Shown here: positions 37,403 to 45,658 of the stretch, one piece after another
Layout: each line of letters opens with the position of its first letter
How positions within the stretch are numbered: position 1 is the first letter of the stretch
Source of the DNA: Cognataquiflexum rubidum
GTDB taxonomy: Bacteria > Bacteroidota > Bacteroidia > Cytophagales > Cyclobacteriaceae
Assembly: GCF_022538115.1 (NCBI RefSeq)
Contig: NZ_JAKZAL010000013.1
Span: 100,877-164,876 of the forward strand
DNA: 64,000 bases
Direction: 5' to 3'
Made by a program: the position numbers and the translations under genes
Notes under the pieces: generated by a model
What the model saw: only the letters and a program-made list of their open reading frames with translations
What the model was told of the DNA's origin: nothing
The model's database searches: none

Positions 37403-38560
37403 TCATCCTCTAATTTCCATTTGATTCACTACAGGATTGGCGTACATGGCAAGGAAACTCTTGACCGCAACAGGGTCATCCTGGTCCACGCCTTTTCTAT
37501 ACCGCCTTTCGAATAATTCCTTTTCTTCGGAAGTATACTTATCTGCAAATTGATCTGTCCCGTGAAGAAGGTCATAGGCGATGTATTTGGTAGGCCAAAG
37601 TTTGTAACCTAGGATGATCTGACGGTCGATCAGGTCCGTCAACTCCTGGATTTGCCGGACGATTCCCGGGACTGTTTTGGAGATGTGGTCTATTTTGTCT
37701 GTCAGCACATCGCCGATATGGATATGGATACCCCTTTTTTGTCCGATGATGCCGTTCAACAAAGTGTTGAAGTCTTCGTTGTCTCCTTTTACGTAGGCTT
37801 CAGACCTGGCTTTGGCCAATAATTCCGGCATTTTGAGGATGTCTGTCGGATCGTATTCATAAGAAATGCTTACCGGAACGACATTGATTCTTTTGAAATA
37901 ATCCAGGATATTTTCTCCGGGATCTGCCGCCATCCCGATCATTTTGAGTACTCCCTTGTGGGTCATGTCGTTGCCGTCTTTGGTACGGCCTTCGCGCTGT
38001 GCTATCCACACAGACCGGTTTTCTCTAAGAAGAGACTGTCTGATAAAGGCAGAAATCGTTTTGGAACTTTCCAATAATTCCCTTGAAGGGAGACCTCTTT
38101 TGATAATAAAACTCCTTGTCAACCTTGCGAGGGTCTTAAGGAAGGGTTTCTTGACGAGGTTATCGCCTATCGCAGAGGTTGTCATGCGAAGCCCGTGTTC
38201 GTAGAGGGAGGCATTGAGTAGGGAAGTGTCGAGGATGATGTCCCTGTGGTTTGATATAAATAGGTAGGAGGTATTTTTTTCCAGTTTCTCGAATCCGGAA
38301 GTGGTCAGTCCGCTTGAACTTTTCTCAAGGACTTTTTGAATGGCAGGATAGATAAAGTTGATCTGAAAATCCCTGATAGAATGGCAATGGAGCATCAGGT
38401 TTTTCCAGTATTCGTCTTTTTCTTCCGGAAAAGTGAAATTCATAATGGCCTTGAGCATCGGGTGGCTGAGAATTTCCCGGATTGCGTCATTTACTTCGGT
38501 GTCGTAATAGGGTCTGATATCGTCGAATGCTGACATCTCAAATGGATTGATGATTTGCAA
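37403..38560 (-). CDS. Lysophospholipid acyltransferase-family protein
   Basis: A 385-residue protein of the PlsC-type acyltransferase superfamily. The catalytic H-x4-D motif is in SNHRDIILD (about residues 100-108), and the second motif is around IAQREGRTKDG (about 190-200). It lacks an obvious transmembrane helix and is longer than PlsC (about 240 aa). The N-terminal extension (about 1-75) and a C-terminal part with HIHIGDVLTDKI resemble the Bacteroidota group annotated as 1-acyl-sn-glycerol-3-phosphate acyltransferase or cytochrome C oxidase Cbb3-like. Acyl transfer to a glycerol phosphate or surface lipid is likely. It has its own terminator. Confidence 0.82.
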   Translation of the reverse strand: MQIINPFEMSAFDDIRPYYDTEVNDAIREILSHPMLKAIMNFTFPEEKDEYWKNLMLHCHSIRDFQINFIYPAIQKVLEKSSSGLTTSGFEKLEKNTSYLFISNHRDIILDTSLLNASLYEHGLRMTTSAIGDNLVKKPFLKTLARLTRSFIIKRGLPSRELLESSKTISAFIRQSLLRENRSVWIAQREGRTKDGNDMTHKGVLKMIGMAADPGENILDYFKRINVVPVSISYEYDPTDILKMPELLAKARSEAYVKGDNEDFNTLLNGIIGQKRGIHIHIGDVLTDKIDHISKTVPGIVRQIQELTDLIDRQIILGYKLWPTKYIAYDLLHGTDQFADKYTSEEKELFERRYRKGVDQDDPVAVKSFLAMYANPVVNQMEIRG

Positions 38561-38628
38561 ATAAAGTGAATTTTAGGGAAAGCGGGAAGTAAGGATATTT
38601 GGCAAGTGAAATCAGTTTGGCTGAAAAT

Positions 38629-38658
38629 AAAAAAAGCAGCCTTTTGAGCTGCTTTTTT
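38629..38658 (-). terminator. Terminator of tRNA-Gln
   Basis: The hairpin GCAGC/GCTGC with a 7-base loop is flanked by an A run on one side and a T run on the other. On the minus strand it follows the tRNA by a few bases. The symmetry would also allow termination from the opposite direction. Confidence 0.8.
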
Positions 38659-38660
38659 GT

Positions 38661-38732
38661 TGGCCGACCAGGTTTCGAACCTGGACTCTTCTGAACCAAA
38701 ATCAGACGTGTTGCCAGTTACACCATCGGCCA
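38661..38732 (-). tRNA. tRNA-Gln (anticodon TTG)
   Basis: The 72-base minus-strand sequence folds as a cloverleaf. The acceptor arms TGGCCGA and TCGGCCA pair fully, the T arm is CCAGG-TTCGAAA-CCTGG, and the D stem is of the GTGT/ACAC type. The anticodon stem TCTGA/TCAGA holds the loop TTTTGGT, with TTG at the anticodon position. The 3' CCA is partly encoded as the discriminator-side end (GGCCA). It is preceded by a good promoter at 38771-38802 and followed by a terminator, so it is a single-gene unit. Confidence 0.96.
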
Positions 38733-38770
38733 ATTTTCTGCTAAAATCTCCTCTTTTTCAAAAGGTGTCA

Positions 38771-38802
38771 CAAATGTAGGGGTACTTTCCTTTTTATGCA
38801 AG
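38771..38802 (-). promoter_or_regulatory. Bacteroidota-type promoter of tRNA-Gln
   Basis: On the minus strand a -7 element TACATTTG (38771-38778) exactly fits TAnnTTTG. CTTG (38799-38802) stands 20 bases further up, close to the TTTG -33 consensus at the expected spacing. Transcription should start roughly 30 bases before the tRNA. Confidence 0.65.
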
Positions 38803-38862
38803 CCGGGGCAAGAAGATTTTTCGAGCTTCCAATTTAAATGCTTTAATGTCAGTCCAAAAAGA

Positions 38863-39507
38863 TTACAGGTTGTCCACCAAAATCATGTTCATGATCGCTA
38901 TAAAATGTAAAATTGTTCCTGCGAGTACAAAAAGATGCCAGATGGTATGGGCAAACCGCATCCGGGGCCTGGTATAGAAAATAGTACCCAGGGTATAGCT
39001 GATTCCTCCGGCCGCTATCAGGAAAAGGGTGGGGGTGCCCAAAGTAGTTAGCAGCGGTTTGATCAGGAAAACAGCCATCCAGCCCATGCCCAGATAAAGA
39101 ATCAGGGAAGCTTTTTGGAATTTATGGGTAAAGAAAATTTTGAAGACAATTCCAAATAGCGTCAGACCCCAGATAATCCCAAAGAATACCCATCCCAAAG
39201 TTCCTTTTACTGCCAGTAACAAAAAGGGTGTATAGCTACCTGCGATCAGGAAGTAGATCCCGATGTGGTCAAAGGTTCTCAGCCACGATTTGATGGGTCC
39301 TTGGGGAGATGCATGATAAAGGGTGGAAAATGTATACAATAGCAAAATGGAAGCCCCAAAAAGGCTGCAGCTGACAATATGGATGCCTGTTCCGTTGAGT
39401 ACAGAAAAAGTCACCAATAAAGCAATCGCAATGATGCTGAATAATATTCCGAAACCGTGGGTGATGCTGTTGGCAAATTCCTCTTCTATTGATTGCTTTC
39501 TCTCCAT
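38863..39507 (-). CDS. Hemolysin III (PAQR)-family membrane protein
   Basis: I chose the ATG at 39507 (MERKQSIEEEFANSITHGFG), which matches the family start; an in-frame ATG at 39537 adds 10 residues. The product of about 214 residues has seven transmembrane segments and the PAQR/YqfA metal-site motifs. These are an N-terminal Glu-x2-Asn-x2-THG, a Ser/His pair (TLYHASP), an Asp in TFDHIGIYFLIAGSY and a C-terminal His pair (FAHTIWHLFVLAGTILHF). Family members may act in lipid homeostasis; cytolysis is unproven for most. It is transcribed alone. Confidence 0.92.
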   Translation of the reverse strand: MERKQSIEEEFANSITHGFGILFSIIAIALLVTFSVLNGTGIHIVSCSLFGASILLLYTFSTLYHASPQGPIKSWLRTFDHIGIYFLIAGSYTPFLLLAVKGTLGWVFFGIIWGLTLFGIVFKIFFTHKFQKASLILYLGMGWMAVFLIKPLLTTLGTPTLFLIAAGGISYTLGTIFYTRPRMRFAHTIWHLFVLAGTILHFIAIMNMILVDNL

Positions 39508-39698
39508 ACTTTGACAAGTTGTCCTAAATATAGTCACTACAATTAAAAATATGGGCTTAGCCTCTATTACGAAATCGATTGTTATTTAAAATTATATTAC
39601 TAAATGGCTGATTATTTTGTATTTATAGAAAATTATATATTGTTTTGCAACGAATTTTGAAAAAAGCAATTACATTATTTAACAAAACAATTATAATC

Positions 39699-39947
39699 AT
39701 GTCAGTAAAAATTTCTGAAAAAACCATCGTCTCCACTTTGGAAAAGCTTGAAAAATTGAACTTAGGTGAAAACCTTCATGCTGAGTTGTCTTGGTGCTGG
39801 AACAGCTTCCAATATGACAACAATCCTGTAGGTGTCATTGCCAAAAGCAAAGAAGCATTGGAATTGTTGAAAGCGAAAAGAGAAGAAAACAGCAAGGCAG
39901 TTGCCAAGAAATTGGTAGAGGATCTAGAAAAAATTGCTTTGAATTAA
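39699..39947 (+). CDS. Small conserved helical protein
   Basis: An 82-residue, mostly helical, soluble protein starting at the ATG at 39699 (MSVKISEKTIVSTLEKLEKL). The longer frame from 39645 reads through AT-rich leader and is less likely. The core contains a conserved-looking aromatic patch (AELSWCWNSFQYDNNP) followed by a charged helix (EALELLKAKREENSKAVAKKLVEDLEK). A strong terminator follows directly. I recognise it as a type of small protein common in Cytophagales but know no function. The compact isolated transcription unit suggests high or regulated expression. Confidence 0.75.
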   Translation: MSVKISEKTIVSTLEKLEKLNLGENLHAELSWCWNSFQYDNNPVGVIAKSKEALELLKAKREENSKAVAKKLVEDLEKIALN

Positions 39948-39960
39948 CCAATACCCAACA

Positions 39961-39990
39961 AAAAAGGCTTTCGTTTAGAAAGCCTTTTTT
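39961..39990. terminator. Bidirectional terminator between 39699 gene and rplI
   Basis: AAAAAAGGCTTTC and GAAAGCCTTTTTT pair around a short loop. T runs on both strands let it end both the plus-strand small gene (14 bases upstream) and the rpsF-rpsR-rplI operon (25 bases from the rplI stop). Confidence 0.88.
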
Positions 39991-40014
39991 GTTTAAGATA
40001 TTTTTTGATGTTGC

Positions 40015-40458
40015 TTACTCAGCTACCACCACGAAATTTACCTTGCATTTGACTTCTCTGTGAAGGTCAACTTCAGCTTGAAATTCTCCTGCACCCTGAA
40101 CAGGTACATTGATGGAAATTTTCTTTCTGTCGATATCCACTCCTTTGGTAGCCAAAGCATCAGAAATCTGCAAAGTGGTAACTTTTCCGAATATTTTACC
40201 TGATTCACCGATTTTTGCTTTGATTTCCAAAGTCATTTCAGAAAGTTTAGCGGCCAATTCTTCAGCGGCGGTTTTGATTTTCTCTGCTTTGTGGGCAGCT
40301 TGCTTTACGTTTTCGGCAAGGATTTTTTTGTTGGAACCTGTAGCCAAAACCGCAAATCCCTGAGGAATGAGGTAATTTCTACCATAACCTGGCTTTACTT
40401 CGACCATGTCATTTTTGTATCCAAGTCCTTTTATGTCTGTTTTAAGAATAACTTCCAT
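40015..40458 (-). CDS. rplI: 50S ribosomal protein L9
   Basis: A 147-residue protein with the L9 N-terminal signature (VILKTDIKGLGYKNDMVEVKPGYGRNYLIPQG), a connecting helix (about 42-75) and the C-terminal RNA-binding domain. It is last in the rpsF-rpsR-rplI operon, 36 bases after rpsR. Confidence 0.98.
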   Translation of the reverse strand: MEVILKTDIKGLGYKNDMVEVKPGYGRNYLIPQGFAVLATGSNKKILAENVKQAAHKAEKIKTAAEELAAKLSEMTLEIKAKIGESGKIFGKVTTLQISDALATKGVDIDRKKISINVPVQGAGEFQAEVDLHREVKCKVNFVVVAE

Positions 40459-40494
40459 TGTAATACTATTTTAAGATAAATGAACAAAGATGTA

Positions 40495-40746
40495 CTATTT
40501 CAAACCGTCAGTTACAAATGGCATCAATGCCAAGTGTCTTGCCTTTTTGATGGCGTTGGACACTTTTCTTTGAAACTTGGCTGAATTCCCTGTCAATCTT
40601 CTTGGAAGGATTTTCCCCTGCTCGTTGACAAACTTCAAAAGGAAGTTAGGGTCTTTGTAATCGATATACTTGATACCGCTTTTTTTGAAACGACAGTATT
40701 TTTTTCTGTTATCGTTTCTGTTGATTGGTTCGTTTTTGAGTGTCAT
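40495..40746 (-). CDS. rpsR: 30S ribosomal protein S18
   Basis: An 83-residue S18 with the family core ([19 protein letters not shown]) and [22 protein letters not shown]. It pairs with S6 in the 30S platform. Its start overlaps the rpsF stop by 4 bases (ATGA type), giving equimolar synthesis. Confidence 0.98.
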   Translation of the reverse strand: MTLKNEPINRNDNRKKYCRFKKSGIKYIDYKDPNFLLKFVNEQGKILPRRLTGNSAKFQRKVSNAIKKARHLALMPFVTDGLK

Positions 40747-41114
40747 GCTACGGGCTCCTCCTTTGCTTCAGTTTTTTTGTTAAATTCACCTTTTCTTCTC
40801 TTGTCTCCATAAGCGATTGCGTGCTTGTCAAGAACGGTGGTAAGGAATCGAAGAATTTTTTCGTCTCTTCTGATTTCAATTTCCAATTTCTTGATCACAG
40901 ACGGATCTCCTTTGTACTCAATTAAAATGTAGAAACCGGTGCTTTTTTTCTGAATAGGGTAGGCCATTTTTTTAAGACCCCAATTCTCAACATTGATGAT
41001 TTCTGCTCCCTCAGTTTTTAGCAAGCTAACAAACTTGTCTACGGTATCCTTCATCTGAACATCAGACAAAACGGGAGTTAGTATGAATACCGTTTCATAA
41101 TTTTTTTGGAACAT
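40743..41114 (-). CDS. rpsF: 30S ribosomal protein S6
   Basis: A 123-residue S6. It starts [18 protein letters not shown], has the [19 protein letters not shown] strand pair typical of the family, and ends in an acidic tail ([10 protein letters not shown]). It is the first gene of the operon behind an ideal promoter (41153-41184), with a leader of about 35 bases. Confidence 0.98.
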   Translation of the reverse strand: MFQKNYETVFILTPVLSDVQMKDTVDKFVSLLKTEGAEIINVENWGLKKMAYPIQKKSTGFYILIEYKGDPSVIKKLEIEIRRDEKILRFLTTVLDKHAIAYGDKRRKGEFNKKTEAKEEPVA

Positions 41115-41152
41115 GATTTTTTTATTTAAGCTTATTTTTGATAAACAGACCG

Positions 41153-41184
41153 CAAAAGTAGATGTTTGTCCTGTTTATTCCAAA
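41153..41184 (-). promoter_or_regulatory. Consensus promoter of the rpsF operon
   Basis: On the minus strand TTTG (41181-41184) and TACTTTTG (41153-41160) are exact -33 and -7 matches, separated by 20 bases, the optimum for Bacteroidota sigma-ABfr. It is the best promoter match I found in the window, in front of a ribosomal-protein operon as expected for a highly expressed unit. Confidence 0.85.
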
Positions 41185-41205
41185 TATAAGCTACAAAATA
41201 CCGGA

Positions 41206-42120
41206 TTATTTCACTTCAAATGTCTTGCTTCCAATCTGATATCCGTCAGAATAAATTCTAACCTCATATACTCCGGGGTTGTACTTGGTCCCTTTTTCAT
41301 AGAAGTAGGTCAAGGTCTGCTTGGAATTGTCGAAGATGATGTCCTGATGAACGGTGTAGAACTCCTCTCTGCCATCGATAGAGAATGTTCCTGAACCTTT
41401 GGCTACATCAAATATAGGCTGGTTGTTTGGTGCCATAATCTGCACGTAGATGTCGCGGGTACCTTTTTCAGCTACTTTATTGTCAGCAAGGTTGAAAGTC
41501 ACCCGCAGTTTTTCCAATTGTCTGTTTTTGAATCCGTCTTCTCTTTCTTTACCACGGGAATTGACTGCAGCGATGCTGATGTTTTCTGCACGTAATCTTG
41601 CAGCGATATCCACTTTTTCCTGCAGTTCTTTTTGCTTGACATTCAATTGGGCTACTTCCTCTTGAATTTGGGATTGGGTGGTTTTCAAGTCTTTGTTTTC
41701 AGTAAACAGCTGCTCGTTGACTTCCCTCAGCCTGATGATTTCTTGGTCTTTTTCTTCGATGGTTTTGGAAAAAGAGGCAATCCTTTGGTTTAAGGCTGCG
41801 ATTTCATCTGAAGACCTCTTTCTATCAAGGCTCCTTTCGCGTGTAAGTTGTTCTTTGATTTCTTCAAGTGCGGCAATGTCGCCACCAAGTTTGGTGATTT
41901 CCTGGATTCTGAGATCAAGCTGGTAATTCATAGAATCAATTCTCCTGTTGAGCTCGTTGTTTTCTTCGGATAGCATCAGGATCTCTTCGGATTTTCTCGT
42001 TTTATCAAGATGGTCGGTGTAGAGTTTGATTCCGCTGGCAACGATAAGGATCAATAAGACAATGATGAGGATGTTTTTTCCATTGTCATTTTTCGTGTTT
42101 TTTTGTGGAGTAGTTTCCAT
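41206..42120 (-). CDS. Membrane-anchored coiled-coil protein of unknown function
   Basis: A 304-residue protein with a short cytoplasmic N-terminus (about 1-15), one transmembrane helix (NILIIVLLILIVASGIKLY, about 17-35), a coiled coil of about 130 residues (about 42-175, Glu/Leu-rich heptads) and a C-terminal beta-sandwich-like domain (about 185-304, with KGTRDIYVQIMAPNNQPIF and GVYEVRIYSDGYQIGSKTF). The C-terminal domain would lie in the periplasm. Its shape recalls cell-division or envelope spacer proteins, but I recognise no family. Its stop lies at the upstream edge of the rpsF promoter region. Confidence 0.8.
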   Translation of the reverse strand: METTPQKNTKNDNGKNILIIVLLILIVASGIKLYTDHLDKTRKSEEILMLSEENNELNRRIDSMNYQLDLRIQEITKLGGDIAALEEIKEQLTRERSLDRKRSSDEIAALNQRIASFSKTIEEKDQEIIRLREVNEQLFTENKDLKTTQSQIQEEVAQLNVKQKELQEKVDIAARLRAENISIAAVNSRGKEREDGFKNRQLEKLRVTFNLADNKVAEKGTRDIYVQIMAPNNQPIFDVAKGSGTFSIDGREEFYTVHQDIIFDNSKQTLTYFYEKGTKYNPGVYEVRIYSDGYQIGSKTFEVK

Positions 42121-42151
42121 AGATTAATACATTGTAGAAATTTTAAAATTA

Positions 42152-42757
42152 ATGAAATTTATGTCAAATATCCTTGGGGAAGATTATTGGACTTTGAGAT
42201 ATCAGCACAATTCCATTGGTTGGGATGTAGGTGAAGTTACGAAACCAATTAAGCAATATTTAGACCAAATTGATAATTTTTGGTTAAAACTACTTATTCC
42301 AGGCGCAGGAAATGGCTATGAGGCCCAATACGCACTTGAAAAGGGGTTTTTAAACACTAATATCTTAGATATTTCGTCCTATCCTTTGGAGAAATTTCAA
42401 CTAAAGCACGGCGGTTTTCCCAAAAGCCAAATCCACCATACCGATTTTTTTGACCATTCGGGTCAGTATGACCTGATCTTGGAACAGACATTTTTTTGTG
42501 CCCTGCAGCCTTCACTCCGGCCTGAATATGTAAAAAAGATGAGCACTTTGCTAAAGCCGGGAGGTAAATTGGTCGGACTGCTGTTTGACCGACAATTTGA
42601 GAATCAGGGTCCTCCATTTGGAGGAGATGGGAAGGAATACAGGGCATTGTTTGAACACGAATTTAACATACTCCAAATGGAGGCATGTTATAACTCCATT
42701 CCGCCAAGGCAAGGACAGGAATTGTTTTTCATTTTACAGAAAAAATCAATAGTGTAG
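42152..42757 (+). CDS. TPMT-family SAM-dependent methyltransferase
   Basis: A 201-residue class I methyltransferase. The start WTLRYQHNSIGWDVGEVTKPI is typical of thiopurine methyltransferase-like proteins. SAM-binding motif I is LLIPGAGNGYEAQYAL, and a later acidic strand (HTDFFDHSGQYDLILEQTFFCAL) follows. Bacterial members methylate small thiols, halides or chalcogens; the substrate is unknown here. Its 3' end overlaps the convergent gene 42746-43525 by 12 bases. Confidence 0.88.
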   Translation: MKFMSNILGEDYWTLRYQHNSIGWDVGEVTKPIKQYLDQIDNFWLKLLIPGAGNGYEAQYALEKGFLNTNILDISSYPLEKFQLKHGGFPKSQIHHTDFFDHSGQYDLILEQTFFCALQPSLRPEYVKKMSTLLKPGGKLVGLLFDRQFENQGPPFGGDGKEYRALFEHEFNILQMEACYNSIPPRQGQELFFILQKKSIV

Positions 42758-43525
42758 AATATAATGGGATTTAGTAAGGGTTTTGTCAAAAATCAAGATA
42801 CCGCATTCAAAAAAATCGAGGCTGATGACCACTTCAGGATGGGATTTGATTTCTTCCCAAGCTTTGTTCATTTCTTTTGACCAATGAATATCTGCAATGG
42901 CGAGGATGCTGCTTTCTTTGATTTTTGGCAGCAACAATTCAAAATAATCGAAGGTAGCCCGGTAGGTATGGTTGGCATCCAATAGTGCGAAATCTACAGG
43001 ATGGTTTTTTTCTAAGATATAAGGAAGCGAATTTTTCAAATTACCCAATACATAATGTGTGTTTTGGGGTTTTTGGAATTCCTGGGCCTTTTGCCAAAGC
43101 GCAACCGAACCTTCAAAAGTAAACAAAGTGCCTTTGGTAGCTTTGGCCAAATAACGGGTATTGACCCCAACGCATGTTCCCAATTCAAATACGTTTAGGG
43201 CGGGGGTTTTGGAACAAAAAAATTGGTAAAGCTGTGAAAATTTGCGAGGGCTGGTACTGTATTTGGTGACTGAAGAAATTTTTCTTGTGGGTGTGGTTAA
43301 TTTTTTGGAACCGGCTCCAAAATCCTCGATTTCACAGGTTTCATGGTTGGCAAGAAGGACTTTTCTGAATTCCTCAATTTCGAGGTCTTCATTTTTTGAC
43401 TGTTGGAGATGGCCCAAGAGGCCGTTGTAAATATCAAAAACAAAAGGCGACTGAATCGCAAACTGGTCTTCTTTGACCAGCCAATAACGCAAAAAGGAGA
43501 GGAATGGATATAACTGCTGCTTCAA
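42746..43525 (-). CDS. Class I SAM-dependent methyltransferase (O-methyltransferase-like)
   Basis: A 259-residue protein. After about 100 residues of helical N-terminus (FLSFLRYWLVKEDQFAIQSPFVFDIYNG) comes the Rossmann core with VFELGTCVGVNTRYLAKA (motif I, about 120), then DFALLDANHTYRATFDYFELLLP (about 180) and ILAIADIHWSKEM. This pattern fits the Methyltransf_24 group of O-methyltransferases. The gene is 2 bases downstream of apaG, so the two are probably one transcript. The substrate is unknown. Confidence 0.87.
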   Translation of the reverse strand: MKQQLYPFLSFLRYWLVKEDQFAIQSPFVFDIYNGLLGHLQQSKNEDLEIEEFRKVLLANHETCEIEDFGAGSKKLTTPTRKISSVTKYSTSPRKFSQLYQFFCSKTPALNVFELGTCVGVNTRYLAKATKGTLFTFEGSVALWQKAQEFQKPQNTHYVLGNLKNSLPYILEKNHPVDFALLDANHTYRATFDYFELLLPKIKESSILAIADIHWSKEMNKAWEEIKSHPEVVISLDFFECGILIFDKTLTKSHYILHY

Positions 43526-43527
43526 GT

Positions 43528-43914
43528 TTAATTGTCGAAGATATCCGCAATCAACTGAAATTCAGGAATTTTTACTTCAAGAACTTTTCCGTCAAACAAC
43601 TTTTCCATATAAAAAGAACCCCTCATTTTTCCCAAGCCTGATTTTAGGTTACAGCCCGACACATATTCATGGACGTACCCCGGCTCGAGGATAGGCTGTT
43701 GCCCGACTACTCCGTCACCCTGAACAGTTTTGGCAGCATCACCGGCATCAAAAATCTCCCATTTTCTTCGCATCAGCTGTATGGTATGCGGACTGTTGTT
43801 TTCTATATTTACTTTGTAGGTAAATACATAATGATGTTGGTGGGGACTTGAAAATTCTGCCTGATAGGTGACTTCAACAGTGACTTTAATTCCTTGGGTA
43901 ACAGCTGTAACCAT
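43528..43914 (-). CDS. apaG: ApaG-domain protein
   Basis: A 128-residue protein consisting of one ApaG/DUF525 immunoglobulin-like beta sandwich. It shows the motifs VFTYKVNIENNSPHTIQLMRRKW, VQGDGVVGQQPILEPG and the MRGSFYME strand. ApaG has been linked to Co2+/Mg2+ homeostasis and diadenosine tetraphosphate levels, but its biochemical role is unsettled. The same fold is an accessory domain of some F-box proteins. Here it precedes a methyltransferase gene by 2 bases. Confidence 0.94.
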   Translation of the reverse strand: MVTAVTQGIKVTVEVTYQAEFSSPHQHHYVFTYKVNIENNSPHTIQLMRRKWEIFDAGDAAKTVQGDGVVGQQPILEPGYVHEYVSGCNLKSGLGKMRGSFYMEKLFDGKVLEVKIPEFQLIADIFDN

Positions 43915-43992
43915 TTCTTTTTATTTTATTGGGATTTAAAAATTCGAAAACTTTGCCTTAATTCCAAATTATCTTAATAATACGATACAAAA

Positions 43993-44655
43993 ATGGATGT
44001 AAAAATTGAAACAGGGTGGAAAAATCTTCTTGAGGAGGAATTTTCAAAACCATATTTCATTGATCTGGCAGGATTTGTTAAATCAGAATACCAGAACGAG
44101 GTGATATATCCTAAAGGTAAAGAGATTTTCAATGCCTTTGACCATTGTCCTATTGAGAAACTGAAAGTAGTCATCCTTGGTCAAGATCCCTATCATGGAC
44201 CGGGTCAGGCGCATGGACTTTCTTTTTCTGTGCGGGAAGGTATTCCATTTCCTCCCAGCTTGCTCAATATTTTCAAAGAAATCAACCGGGACCTTGGTCA
44301 ATCTATGCCTCCCCATGGTGACCTGACCAAATGGGCCGATCAGGGCGTCTTGCTGTTGAATGCCACCCTTACGGTGCGTGCACATCAGGCAGGATCTCAC
44401 CAAAACAAAGGTTGGGAACTGTTTTCGGATGCTGTCATTCGGAAAATTGCAGCGACCAGGCAGAATATCGTCTTTATGCTTTGGGGTGCGTATGCTCAAA
44501 AGAAAGCGGCATTTATCGATGAAGAAAGGCATCTCAAACTCCATGCACCCCATCCAAGTCCGCTTTCGGCACACAGGGGTTTTTTGGGATGTGGCCATTT
44601 TTCCAAAGCCAATGAATACCTTAAAGAAAAGGGTATAGGGGAGATTAGGTGGTAG
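43993..44655 (+). CDS. ung: Uracil-DNA glycosylase (family 1)
   Basis: A 220-residue UDG that removes uracil from DNA to start base-excision repair. The water-activating Asp65 lies in VILGQDPYHGPGQAHGLSFS, with the uracil-recognition motif PSLLNIFKEI and the leucine/His motif HPSPLSAHRGFLGCGHFSKAN near the C-terminus. Length is typical. A heptamer array begins at its stop codon. Confidence 0.97.
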   Translation: MDVKIETGWKNLLEEEFSKPYFIDLAGFVKSEYQNEVIYPKGKEIFNAFDHCPIEKLKVVILGQDPYHGPGQAHGLSFSVREGIPFPPSLLNIFKEINRDLGQSMPPHGDLTKWADQGVLLLNATLTVRAHQAGSHQNKGWELFSDAVIRKIAATRQNIVFMLWGAYAQKKAAFIDEERHLKLHAPHPSPLSAHRGFLGCGHFSKANEYLKEKGIGEIRW

Positions 44656-44729
44656 TAGTCCACAGTCCATAGTCGACAGTCGACTGTGGTCAAATTCAGG
44701 GATTTTACAATTTTACAATCTTAAAATCC
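44654..44729. repeat. Heptamer array followed by octamer array
   Basis: From the ung stop codon to 44688 the sequence runs in five 7-base units near CACAGTC/GACAGTC. It contains a 12-base palindrome at 44676-44687. From 44701 to 44724 it runs in three 8-base units near AATTTTAC. The whole 77-base gap between ung and the convergent SMP-30 gene is such material. Confidence 0.6.
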
Positions 44730-44732
44730 TTT

Positions 44733-45650
44733 TCACCAAACCCCTCTCACTTTCATGTCTAGGGTATATACTTTGTCGGTGGCGGTAATGAACAGGGTAT
44801 TTCGCTCAGTTCCACCGAAAACCACATTTGCTGTCCATCTCTCCGGAAGGGGAATGTAGGCAATCTGCTCTCCTTTTGCGTTGAATACGGTGACACCTTT
44901 TCCGGTGAGGTAAACATTTCCTTTGTTGTCGATGGTCATTCCATCTGATCCCATTTCACAGAATAACTTCCTGTTTTTTAGGTAGCCATCCTCTTCGATT
45001 TCATAGACGTAGGTTTTGTTGTCACCAATATCGGCAACATACAATTTTTTGCCGTCGGGTGTTCCGACCAAGCCATTTGGTTTGACCAGCTTTTCGTCTA
45101 CCCTAAAAAACTGTACCCTGTCCGGAGCCAAATAGTAAAGATGCTCGCCATCCTGCTCCATTTCCTGACTTCTTCCAGTCCACCAAGGTCTTTTGTACAA
45201 GGGATCGGTGAGGTACAGGCCACCATTTGGAGCAATCCAGACGTCATTTGGTCCATTCAGTTTTTTCCCCTTGAAGTTTTCGATCAGGACTTTTGCATTC
45301 CCTTTGTCATCTACGGCGATCAGTTGGTTTTCTTGGTCCGCACAGGAAATCAAAATGTCTTTTCTGTCAAAATACATTCCATTGGACCTTTTAGTACCTT
45401 CTTTGAAGAGGGTCACTTCATTTCTTGTCGCTGACCATTTGTAAATTTTGTCGTTTGGTTGGTCGGTAAAATAGATGTCACCGTTGCGGTGGACTGCGGG
45501 TCCTTCCGTAAAGGTGTAGCCTTCACCTACTTTGACCAATTCTGCGTTTTTGGCAACGACACTTCCTCTGTCAAATTCTTGGGATTGGGCATTGCTCATG
45601 AAAATGACAGCTAGGATTGCACTGAAGAAGTATTTTTTTGAGGTTATCAT
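44733..45650 (-). CDS. Exported SMP-30/gluconolactonase/LRE-family protein
   Basis: A 305-residue six-bladed propeller with signal peptide (AVIFMSNAQS, cut near residue 23). Motifs are YTFTEGPAVHRNGDIYFTDQPNDKI (metal-binding Glu), LNGPNDVWIAPNGGLYLTDP (Asn) and LYVADIGDNKTYVYEI (Asp), the divalent-metal ligands of the family. Such lactonases hydrolyse sugar lactones; being exported, it would act in the periplasm. It is 8 bases downstream of the EEP nuclease gene on the same strand. Confidence 0.92.
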   Translation of the reverse strand: MITSKKYFFSAILAVIFMSNAQSQEFDRGSVVAKNAELVKVGEGYTFTEGPAVHRNGDIYFTDQPNDKIYKWSATRNEVTLFKEGTKRSNGMYFDRKDILISCADQENQLIAVDDKGNAKVLIENFKGKKLNGPNDVWIAPNGGLYLTDPLYKRPWWTGRSQEMEQDGEHLYYLAPDRVQFFRVDEKLVKPNGLVGTPDGKKLYVADIGDNKTYVYEIEEDGYLKNRKLFCEMGSDGMTIDNKGNVYLTGKGVTVFNAKGEQIAYIPLPERWTANVVFGGTERNTLFITATDKVYTLDMKVRGVW

Positions 45651-45658
45651 AGGGTTGT

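Noticed and set aside
44083..44670. 195-codon minus-strand frame opposite ung
   Set aside because: Antisense shadow of a confident uracil-DNA glycosylase.
44676..44687. 12-base palindrome as a regulator-binding site
   Set aside because: It arises within a heptamer array and lies between two convergent gene ends, where no promoter is expected.
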